From NCBI GenBank assembly GCA_036172665.1, contig CM069871.1, positions 9,176,001 to 9,240,000 on the forward strand: a DNA stretch of 64,000 bases, given 5' to 3'. Source of the stretch: Prosopocoilus inquinatus. Taxonomy: Eukaryota; Arthropoda; Insecta; Coleoptera; Lucanidae. Below the pieces are notes generated by a model. It did no database searches. It was not told the DNA's origin and saw nothing but the letters and a program-made list of their open reading frames with translations. Positions 9,754 through 20,780 of this stretch are shown piece after piece. Position numbers and translations under genes: made by a program. The stretch's first letter is position 1, and every line of letters begins with the position of its first letter.

Positions 9754-11357
9754 ATGGTCGATTTGACGTTTTATCAAAACTTGGCAACTGCGTCCGTAAT
9801 ATGCATCACCCTCTTGTTGCTATATTTTAAATGGTGCTACAAATACTGGGAGCGCAAAGGGATCCCGTACGTCCCACCGAAAATCCCTAACGGAAATTTA
9901 GAAAGTCCTTTGAACATAAAAATCGGAGTCGGCCTTCAGTTGGCCGACCTGTATGCGGAATTCAAGCGTAATGGTTGAAAGCAGGGGGGGATTTACTCTG
10001 CGACGAGGCCCATCTATGTGCCGGTCGATCTAGATTACGTCAAAAAGTTTTTGGCCGAAGATTTTCAGCACTTCACGGACCGAGGATTGTACCTGAACGA
10101 GCAAACGGACCCTTTGAGCGCCAACCTTTTCAGAATGGACGGCCAGAAATGGAAAAACCTAAGAAGGAAACTCACCCCTATATTTACCTCGGGGAAAATA
10201 AAGGCGATGTTCCAGACGGTCCTGGATTGCGGTGAACAGATGGCGCAGGCACTCGATGAGATGTATCTCAAGACCAAAACGTTTGACATGAAGGACATCA
10301 CCGGTTGTTTCACGACTGACGTCATAGGGTCCTGTGCTTTCGGCCTGGACTGCAATAGTTTCAAGGATCCCAATTCTGATTTTCGGATTTATGGAAAGAA
10401 GGTGGTTGGAACCAGTTTGGTAAAGGCCATGAGGATCTTCTTCACGATGAGTTTTCCAAAACTTTGCAAACACCTGGGGGTGAAGGTGTTTGCAGCGGAC
10501 GCGACGACGTTCTTTAATAACGTTTTTGGGGAGGTCATCGGGTACAGGCGGAGCAAGGCCATCGAAAGGAACGATTTCATCCAGCTTCTTCTGGAAATGA
10601 AAGGCGCAGACGCGCTGACGTTTCAAGAAATGAGCGCGCAGGCTTTCATGTTTTTCGTGGCCGGTTTTGAAACATCGTCGAGCGCCATGGCGTTCTGTCT
10701 TTACGAATTGGCGAAGAACCCAGAAATTCAGGAGAAAGTGCGGCGGGAAATCCGGGACGTTACAAGCAAAAATGAAAACAGAATTTCGTATGGGGGTATT
10801 CAGGAAATGACGTATTTGACGCAAGTAATTGAAGGTACTGTAAGGTACATGGGTTTTTGGATTTGTTATTAACCAGAGGGATTCCAGAAACTCTTAGGAT
10901 GTACCCCGCGCTTTTGATACTCCACAGAATCTGCACGAAGGATTATGTTTTGCCTGAGACCGGAACGATTTTAGAGAAGGGGACTCCGGTTTTCATTCCG
11001 GTTTACGGCATTTATTACGATCCAGAATATTATCCAAACCCTGAGAGGTTCGATCCAGAACGGTTTTCCGCCGAGGCTAAAGCCGGAAGGCATTCGTTTG
11101 CCTTCCTGCCTTTTGGTGAAGGGCCAAGAAATTGCGTAGGTAAACACTAACTCTTGCAAGTAACTCGGAATGGAACACTTTTGCTTTTTGCAGGGCTACG
11201 CTTTGGGATGACGCAAACGAAAATTGGTTTGGCAAGTTTGCTGAAGCACTTTCGATTTAGTTTGAACCCCAAGACACCGCAATCACTAACGATAGACCCC
11301 AAGACTGTCTTGATAGCTTCCGTTGAAAATATTTTGCTGGACGTAAAGAAACTTTAA
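9754..11357 (+). pseudogene. Cytochrome P450, CYP6-type (P2), one nonsense codon
   Basis: Exons 9754-10834, 10888-11139 and 11194-11357 would give a 498-residue P450 with membrane anchor, WKNLR, AGFETS, ETLR and the haem loop [10 protein letters not shown]. The single defect is TGA at 9976-9978, where P3, P4 and P5 have the TGG of the conserved NGWK or RGWK segment. It truncates the protein to 74 residues, well before the haem-binding region. Everything downstream is in frame, splice sites are canonical and a polyadenylation signal lies at 11,422. It is therefore a very young pseudogene, a null allele or a sequencing error; one G/A change separates these. Exon 1, intron 1 and exon 2 are nearly identical to P4. 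Confidence 0.85.
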
Positions 11358-11460
11358 TGATTTTTCTTCTATACATTTAAATTTCTTTTTGAAATTTGGG
11401 TTCAATAACTAAATGAAATAAAATAAATTTAAGAAAAAAATCGAAATCACCTGGCTCTTA

Positions 11461-11480
11461 ATTATTATTATTATTATTAT
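11461..11480. repeat. ATT microsatellite
   Basis: A short run of ATT trinucleotides downstream of P2; no other function is evident. Confidence 0.6.
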
Positions 11481-11586
11481 TCACCTGAGAAAACTCATTT
11501 TGCTCTTTCAACGTCCGATTATTTTCACACTACAACCATTTAGGAATCATGATCTTTGACTTTCTTCTCCGATTGCGAGATGACAC

Positions 11587-11648
11587 GGACTAATCTTATC
11601 TGCGCTCCATTCACAGTAAATGCAACACTGAAACGGTGCTAACAAAAA
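11587..11648 (+). promoter_or_regulatory. P3 promoter-proximal box and 5' UTR exon
   Basis: ATCTTATCTGC (11,593-11,603) contains a GATA-type TTATCT site. It is followed by CATTCA and TAAATGCAA phrases shared almost base for base with P5 at 18,815-18,855. The donor AAAAA|GTAAGTACC (GT at 11,649) pairs with the acceptor TTTCAG ending 11,707, eleven bases before the ATG. Confidence 0.6.
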
Positions 11649-11718
11649 GTAAGTACCTTCTAAATTTCCGTACGTTTCAATCGTATCAACCTCTTTTCAA
11701 ATTTCAGCTTTTTAAATC

Positions 11719-13317
<1,599 letters not shown>

Positions 13318-13329
13318 GGGTTCCTGTTT

Positions 13330-14700
13330 TGTAATTTCTTATTCTTTTTTCAAATTTGGCTGTTTGTTTTGTCCTAAACTTATCACTTAGGCACCCTACA
13401 TTTGGTGATTGTATTTAATTGCCCTCAACACAACCAAACTTTCGACCAGAGTGATGCAGACCAAATAAATCTAATTCCACGTTTGTATGTCTAGATTTTT
13501 CTGAAGCTTTTGTTACGTTTTTGAATCACCCACTCCACTTCAGGGGGAAATTTTGATTGCCCTGTTTTCATTTAAAATTTCATTTCGTTGGTTCTTCGCT
13601 GTTGTAACCTTTCTTTTCTTTTGTTTCATTGCTCGGCGCTCGATTTTATGTTTAATTAACACGTTCCCTTTACCACCTCGCATTAGGAACTTGAATTTTT
13701 CATTTTATGAAGTTGCCAATTCTAAAAATCTTGTATTAGCTAAATAAATTGGTTGGTGGGAACTGGAATGGCCACATTGCGTCATACAAGCAATTAATCC
13801 TTAGAAAGTAAAATGAGACACAAGTGCTTAAGCCTACAAGAGTTTGATTTTCGAACTGTGGGAGCAAATCCTTGAGAGTTGTGCATTTCTGGGATCATTT
13901 GGGTTGCACTTTCCCTGCCGTGTACATTCTTGTTCCTCCGTGTTCCGTAAGTCGCTAGGTGGCGCCCTATATAGAACACCTACCTGTGCAAAGCACTATT
14001 TTTCTGTCTACCCACGCCATCTCCACTGAGTAGACACTATTACGCAACGTATACATTGTCTTGACCATCGTCTGAACCCATAGGCGACACCCGAGTTTGC
14101 TTCGATGGATACACTGGCAACTTTTGGACAACAGGTGAAGGGACAGCAACAGTTTTTAAAATAAAATGCATTGAAGATTCAGATATACGTAAGCCGGTTG
14201 GTAGTTATCTCCATGGCGAGGAAATCACCGATGCTTATGAAGTACTTTTAGAATTCGATCTACTTTTAGGACGTCTCGATTCCAACATCACATTATTACT
14301 AAAACGTAAATTAAATTACTAAAATGGTCACGTGGGAACATCCTGTTGCCTAGGGGTAACAGACATTGCCGTTTTTCGGGTCACTCGGCTTCTAGCCCAA
14401 TCCATCTTGAAAACAATTGCGAAAACGATTTTGCGACGGTCAATTTTGTTGGACTTTTGAATGAGTTTATGTGTTGATGTGACCACCTTTGTTGAAAAAG
14501 GATTCACTTCACCCCGAAGATTTGGAAATAACGTTCCACGCACTGCAATGAAGAACGAAACGTCGGAAGCAGAGGAAATCAGTGTGTCGCGGTTTCAACA
14601 GGAAGCCCATTCAATTACAGGCGACGACAGGGAAGCCTTCTAGTTAAGAAAGTCAACAGTTGTTAATAATTTTCTGCCCAATATGAAAATACCTTTTCAT
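13330..14700. repeat. P3 3' flank, duplicated after P4
   Basis: About 1.37 kb immediately after P3 is repeated with roughly 90-95% identity at 16,980-18,370 after P4. It includes the polyadenylation signal and a repeat-family segment (13,750-14,210) with relatives at 32,171-32,260 and 43,832-43,990. Short reading frames in it differ between copies and show no family. Best read as the 3' portion of a tandem duplication unit. Confidence 0.85.
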
Positions 14701-15008
14701 AAAGAAATGATAGCAAAGACTTCGTTTAAAATTAAAATGATGGCTGATTGAAATTTATTTTCGTTTGTACGTGAATCAGCGAAACCAACACGTGCGAGAA
14801 AAAAGACAGTGGTTGGTTCACGTACTTAAAAAAAATTATATAAATCCGGAGCGTAATAATCTAATCAGATAAACTTGATAAGAGGTGTTATTAATAATAA
14901 TTTTCCGTCCAACGTGAAAACAATTGACGACAAACTGAAACGAAAATGACAATTTAAATCCAGACGGATGAAAATAAAAATCGTAATCCAATCTGGTTTG
15001 TTAATTCA
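14701..15008. other. Junction of P3-type and P2-type flanks
   Basis: Up to about 14,720 the sequence follows the P3 downstream flank. From about 14,920 (CAATTGACGACAAACTGAAA) it follows the region upstream of P2 (9,300 onward). The crossover between the two ancestries lies in the ~200 bp between. No gene. Confidence 0.6.
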
Positions 15009-15207
15009 GACCCGGATTTATAAACGCAAAACAAATATACTGCACAGTTTCATGCCTAAGGCCCAACCAACCGATGAACATCCACTATTATAATAACCCA
15101 TCTGTCTCACCTTGTAAGAAATTTCACACGGAAAAGAACAACGGCCTTTAACAAAAAAAGAAAAAACGAAGTACAATAAATTTACCTTGCGTTCTCAAAG
15201 CCGGTCC
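15009..15207. mobile_element. MITE upstream of P4, shared with P2
   Basis: Ends GACCCGGATTTATAAAC and CTCAAAGCCGGTCC with adjoining TTA. It occupies the same site relative to the gene as the element at 9399-9565 but is about 30 bp longer and diverged internally. Shared position shows that it was carried along in the gene duplication. Confidence 0.7.
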
Positions 15208-15229
15208 TTAATTATTGATAAAAGAAATC

Positions 15230-15350
15230 TTATCTCAGTAATTTGTCTGCATATCATAAAGCGATGTCATCTCGCCTAGGCATTTTTTTTCTTTTTTTAA
15301 AGTTCATTAAACCATTTAAGAATTGTGACTTAACAATACAGTATTAAAAA
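15230..15350 (+). promoter_or_regulatory. P4 promoter region and 5' UTR exon
   Basis: TTATCT (15,230-15,235) and TTTGTCTGCATATCATAAAG lie in the same order as upstream of P2. The donor AAAAA|GTAAGTAGG (GT at 15,351) pairs with the acceptor TTTCAG ending 15,403. Confidence 0.55.
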
Positions 15351-15409
15351 GTAAGTAGGTGCAATTAAGTTCCATGCGTTTTAACCTGCTTTCTAAATTT
15401 CAGCCTCAA

Positions 15410-16976
15410 ATGGCAGATCTGACATTTTATCTTGGCGACTGCGTCCCTAATATGCATCACCCTGTTATTAGTATTTTTTAAATGGCGTTACAAATACTGG
15501 GAACGCAAGGGCATCCCGTACGTCGCACCCAAAATCCCCAACGGAAATCTAGAAAGTCCTTTAAACATAAAAATCGGGGTCGGGCTCCAGTTGGCCGACC
15601 TGTACGCGCAATTCAAGCGCAATGGCTGGAAACAGGGGGGGATTTACTCTGCGACGAGGCCCATCTATGTGCCGGTCGATCTGGATTATGTGAAAAATTT
15701 TTTAGCCAAAGATTTCGAGCACTTCACGAACAGAGGATTGTACGTGAACGAGAAAACGGACCCCATCAGCGCCACCCTCTTCAGAATGGACGGCCAGAAA
15801 TGGAAAAACCTAAGAAGGAAACTCACCCCTATATTTACCTCAGGGAAAATAAAAGCGAATGGTACAGGCACTCGATGAAAAGTATCTTGAAACCAAAACG
15901 TTCGACATGAAGGACATTGCTGGTTGCTTCACGACTGACGTCATAGGGTCCTGTGCTTTCGGTCTGGATTGCAATAGCTTCAAAGACCCACATTCTGAAT
16001 TTCGGAGGTACGGAAAGAAAATAGTTGGCGGCGGTTTAGCAAGGGCCATGAGGATCTTCTTCACGATGAGCTTCCCGAAGATTTGCAAAAGCTTGGGGGT
16101 GAGGGTGTTTTCAGCGGACGCGACGACGTTCTTCGCTAACGCTTTTGGGGAAGTCATCAAGCACAGGCGAAGCAAGGCCATCGAAAGAAACGATTATGTT
16201 CAGCTTCTTCTGGAATTGAAAGGCGCAGACGCGCTTACGTTTAAAGAAATGAGCGCACAGTCTTTCAGTTTTTTCGTGGCCGGTTTTGAAACATCATCGA
16301 GCGCCATGGCATTCTGTCTTTATGAATTGGCAAAGAACCCAGAAATTCAGGAGAAAGTGCGACGGGAAATTCGGGACGTTACAAGCAAAAATGAAAACAG
16401 AATTTCGTATGGGGGTATTCAGGAAATGACGTACTTGACGCAAGTAATTGAAGGTACTGTAAGGTACATGGGTTTTTGGATTTGTTATTAACCAGGGGGA
16501 TTCCAGAAACTCTTAGGATGTACCCCGCGCTTTTGATACTCCACAGAATCTGCACGAAGGATTACGTTTTGCCTGAGACCGGTACGATTTTAGAGAAGGG
16601 GACTCCGGTTTTCATTCCGGTTTATGGCATTCATCACGATCCGGAATATTATCCAAACCCTGAGAGGTTTGATCCGGATCGGTTTTCCGCCGAGGCTAAA
16701 GCCGGAAGGCATTCGTTTGCCTTCCTGCCTTTTGGTAAAGGGCCAAGGCATTGCATAGGTAAATGCTGACTCAAGCAAGTAACTCGGATTGGAACACTTT
16801 TGCTTTTTGCAGGGCTGCGCTTTGGGATGATACAAACGAAAATTGGTTTGGCAAGTTTGCTGAAGCACTTTCGATTTAGCTTGAACCCCAAGATACCGCA
16901 ATCACTAACGATAGACCCCAAGAATGTCTTGTTAGCTTCCGTTGAAAATATTTTGCTGGACGTAAAGAAAATTTAA
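15410..16976 (+). pseudogene. Cytochrome P450, CYP6-type (P4), two deletions
   Basis: Remnant exons are 15410-16453, 16507-16758 and 16813-16976. Against P2, exon 1 lacks 5 bp (AAAAC, near 15,430) only seven codons after the ATG, and lacks 32 bp near 15,857 after the FTSGKIKA segment. Exon 1 is therefore 1,044 bp rather than 1,081, and the two deletions do not cancel, so the reading frame breaks twice. Exons 2 and 3 remain clean and include ETLR and the haem loop FGKGPRHCIG with its cysteine. The 5' flank, exon 1, intron 1 and start of exon 2 are almost identical to P2, while the 3' flank matches P3. It is a mosaic copy, and unlike P2 and P3 it cannot be rescued by a single base. Confidence 0.9.
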
Positions 16977-16979
16977 GGA

Positions 16980-18370
16980 TTTTTGTTTGGTGTTTTTAAA
17001 TTTCTTTTTTGAAATTTGGCTGTGTGTTTTGTCCTAAACTTATCACTTAGGCACCCGACATTTGGTGATTGTATTTAATTGCCCTCAACACAACCAAACT
17101 TTCGACCAGGGTGATGCAGACAAAATAAATCTAGTTCCACGTTGGTATGTTTAGATTTTTCTGGAGCTTTTGTTACGTTTTTAAATCACCCACTCCATTT
17201 CAGGGGGAAATTTCGATTGCCTTGTTTTCATTTAAAGTTCCATTTCGTTGGTTCCTCGCGGTTGTAACCTTTCTTTTCTTTTGTTTCATTGCTCGGCGCT
17301 CGATTTTACGTTTAAATAACACGTTCCGTTTTCCACCTCGCTTTAGGAACCTGAATTTTTCATTTTATGAAGTTGCCAATTTTAAAAATCTTGTATTGGC
17401 TAAATAAATTAGTTGGTGGGAACTGGAATCGCTACATTGCGTCATACAAGCAATTAATCCTTATAAAATAAAATGAGACACAAGTGCTTAAGCCCACAAG
17501 AGTTTGATTTTCGAACTGTGGGAGCAAATACTTGGAAGTTGTGCTGTTCTGGGATCATTTGGGTTGCACTTTCCCTGCCGTGTACATTCTTGTTCCTCCG
17601 TGTTCCGTAAGTCGCTAGGTGGCGCCCTATATAGAACACCTACCTGTGCAAAGCACTATTTTTCCGTCTACCCACGCCATCTCCACTGAGTAGACACTAT
17701 TACGCAACGTATACATTGTCTTGACCATCGTCTGAACCCATAGGCGACACCCGAGTTTGCTTCGATGGATACACTGGCAACTTTTGCACAACAGGTGAAG
17801 GGACAGCAACAGTTTTTAAAATAAAATGCATTGAAGATTCAGATATACGTAAGCCGGTTGGTAGTTATCTCCATGTCGAGGAAATCACCGAGGCTTATGA
17901 AGCACTTTTAGAAATCGATCTACTTTTAGGACGTCTCGATTTCAACTCTCTTTATTGCTAAAACATAAATTAAATTACTAAAATGGTCACGTGGGAACAT
18001 CCCGTTGCCTAAGGGTAACAGACATTGCCGTTTTTCGGGTCACTCGACTTCTGGCGGAATCCATCTTGAAAACAATTGCGAAAACGATTTTGCGACGGTC
18101 AATTTTGATGGACCTTTGAGTGAGTTTATGTGTTGATGTGACCACCTTCGTTGAAATGGGATTCACTTCGCCCTGTAAAAGATTTGGAAATAACGTTCCA
18201 CGCACTGCAATGAAGAACGTAACGTCGGAAGCAAAGGAAATCAGTGTGTCGCGGTTCCAACCGGAAGCCAATTCAATTATCGGCGACGACAGGGTCTTTT
18301 GGTTAAGCAAGTCAACAGTTGTTAATAATTTTATGCCCAATATGAAAATACCTTTTCAAAAGAAATGATA
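16980..18370. repeat. P4 3' flank, copy of P3 3' flank
   Basis: Second copy of the ~1.37-kb sequence at 13,330-14,700, with a polyadenylation signal at 17,124. No gene. Similarity ends near GTCAACAGTTGTTAATAATT and the following few dozen bases. Confidence 0.85.
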
Positions 18371-18796
18371 GCAAAGGCTTCAATCAATTGAAATAATTAA
18401 AATGACAACTGCGTTCATAAACGATACCTTGGAGCGCAACCCGGACGTGTCATGGCATCTTTCTTCTCACCGACGATTTTCAACGTATTTTGCGTCTCGC
18501 TTATCAGTTGCAAGAAGTCTTGTATTAATGTCATTTCCGTGACAACAGGTGAACTTTGCACATTCAACTATTGACCCTCGATGGACTAACTATCTTTCAC
18601 AATATACGTATGTGTGTTAATACTTAAATAAACATCATAGTCCACTCTGAGTTTTTAATTTTATACGTACAAATTTCTTATCTCGACATTTTGTTTGTTC
18701 CGGCTTCATCGTAAAGTCATATCGTCGCTGCTAATTATTTACCTTATTTTATTTAGTTTTTATTTTCAAAGGTCTTTGACGTCCGCGAAGACGATA

Positions 18797-18870
18797 CGGA
18801 CGAATTAACAGCGGATCTTATCTGCCCTTCATTCAATCTAAATGCAATACCAAAACGTTCGTTATAAGAC
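18797..18870 (+). promoter_or_regulatory. P5 promoter-proximal box and 5' UTR exon
   Basis: GGATCTTATCTGCCC (TTATCT at 18,818-18,823) with CATTCA and TAAATGCAATACC downstream matches the P3 box. The donor AAGAC|GTAAGTAGG (GT at 18,871) pairs with the acceptor TTTTAG ending 19,092, six bases before the P5 ATG. Confidence 0.6.
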
Positions 18871-18878
18871 GTAAGTAG

Positions 18879-19053
18879 GTACCATCGGGTGTAAAGACAA
18901 GTAAAAGATTTTTTTTGCTATTGTGTGTCTGACTTTAATTTGCCAAACTTCGTAACGTAAACATTTGTTAAAAAGAAACTGGTTTTACAAAACTAAAATA
19001 ACGCCAAATATATTCGAATGAGTCGTTTACTTTTATTGGCACCCGATGGTACG
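18879..19053. mobile_element. TIR element inside P5 5' UTR intron
   Basis: GTACCATCGGGTG near 18,879 and CACCCGATGGTAC near 19,040 are perfect 13-bp inverted repeats with looser complementarity inward. The intervening ~150 bp is non-coding. The corresponding P3 and P4 introns lack it, so it is an insertion specific to P5. Confidence 0.7.
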
Positions 19054-19098
19054 TTAAATTGCGCACACTTTTAATTGCTTTTTAAATTTTAGCCTTAA

Positions 19099-20694
19099 AT
19101 GACAGATACGTTTTACCAAAACTTGGCGACTGCGTCCATAATATGCATCACCCTGGTATTATTATACTTTAAATGGTGCTATAAATACTGGGAACGCAAG
19201 AAAATCCCTTTTTTCGCCCCCACAATCCCGAACGGAAATTTAGAAAATCCCCTGAATTTGAAAATAGGGGTTGGCCTCCGGGTGGCCGAACTGTACGCGA
19301 AATTCAAGTGCCGCGGTTGGAAGCAAGGCGGAATCTTCTCTGCGACGACGCCCATCTACGTGCCAGTTGATCTGGATTATGTCAAAAATGTCTTGGCCAA
19401 AGATTTCCAGCACTTCACGGATCGAGGATTGTACCACAACGAGAAAACGGACCCCCTGAGCGCCCACCTTTTCAGATTGGACGGACAGAAATGGAAGAAT
19501 TTAAGAACGAAATTCACCTCGACGTTTACATCGGGGAAAATGAAGGCGATGTTCCAGACGGTCCTGGATTGCGGTGAACAAATGAAGCAGGCGCTCGATG
19601 AGATGTGCCTTGAGGCGAGAAGGACGTTTGATATAAAGGAGATTGCCGGTTGCTTTACGACTGACGTCATCGGGTCCTGTGCTTTCGGCCTGGAGTGCAA
19701 TAGTTTCAAAGACCCCAATTCAGAATTTAGGAGATTCGGGAAGAGAGTGTTCGGCCCAAATTTAGAAGAAACGGTCAAGACCTTCTTGGCGATCTGTTTT
19801 CCCAACGTTTGCAGGCGTCTGGGTATGACGATACTCCCAACGGACGCAACGACGTTCTTTAGCAACGTTTTCGGGGAAGTCGTGGAGTACAGGCGGAGCA
19901 AGGCCATCAAGAGGAACGATTTCATTCAGCTTCTTCTGGAAATGAAAGGGCTGACGTTTCAGGAAATGAGCGCGCAGGCGTTCGTGTTTTTCGTGGCTGG
20001 TTTTGAAACGTCGTCGAGCACCATGGCATTCTGTCTTTACGAACTGGCAAGGAACCCAGAAATTCAGGAAAAAGTGCGGCGGGAAATTCAGGACGTTACA
20101 AGCAAACATGAAAACAGAATTTTGTATGGGGGTATTCAGGAAATGACGTACATGACGCAAGTTATTGAAGGTACTGTGAAGGGTACATAGGTTTTTGGAT
20201 TTGGTATTAACAAGGGAATTCCAGAAACTCTTAGAATGTACCCCACGCTTTTGATACTTAACCGAATCTGCACGAAGGACTACGTTTTGCCTGAAGGCAA
20301 CACGATTTTGGAGAAGGGGACTCCGGTTTTCATTCCGGTTTATGGCATTCATCACGATCCGGAATATTATTCAAACCCTGAGAGGTTTGATCCAGATCGG
20401 TTTTCCGCCGAGGCGAAAGCCGGAAGGCACTCGTTTGCCTTCCTGCCTTTTGGTGAAGGGCCAAGGAATTGCATAGGTACATGCTGACTCTTGCAAGTAA
20501 CTCTGATTGGAACTCTTTTGCTTTTTGTAGGGCTGCGCTTTGGGATGATGCAAGCAAAAATTGGTTTGGCAATTTTGCTCAAGCATTTTCGATTCGGCTT
20601 AAACCCCAAAACACCCCAATCCCTGACGATCGATCCCAAAACTTTCTTGATGTCTTCCGTTGAAAATATTTTGCTGGACGCGGAAAGGATTTAG
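19099..20694 (+). CDS. Cytochrome P450, CYP6-type (P5), intact
   Basis: ER-anchored P450 monooxygenase of the same group as P1-P4, and the only undamaged member of the closely related P2-P5 set. Exons 19099-20170, 20225-20476 and 20531-20694 give 495 residues. An N-terminal anchor (about 10-23) is followed by W132 and R136 of the C-helix WKNLR, the I-helix AGFETS at 300-305, ETLR from E358, the NPERFDPDRF segment, and the haem loop [10 protein letters not shown] with Cys440. Relative to P2 it lacks three codons before the I-helix (GADALTFQ reduced to GLTFQ). The ATG follows the 5' UTR acceptor, as in the paralogues. AATAAA lies at 20,704, only ten bases after the stop. The lipase gene ends 86 bp further on, on the opposite strand. 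The substrate cannot be told from sequence. Confidence 0.94.
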
Positions 20695-20780
20695 ACATTT
20701 CTTAATAAATGACTTTAGATTGCAACATCGCTCTTTATACTATACTATTCACACTAACAGAAATATTCTTCCAGCAAACT

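Noticed and set aside
9976..9978. Programmed stop-codon readthrough in P2
   Set aside because: No paralogue has a stop here and no recoding signal was recognised; a plain nonsense change or base error is simpler.
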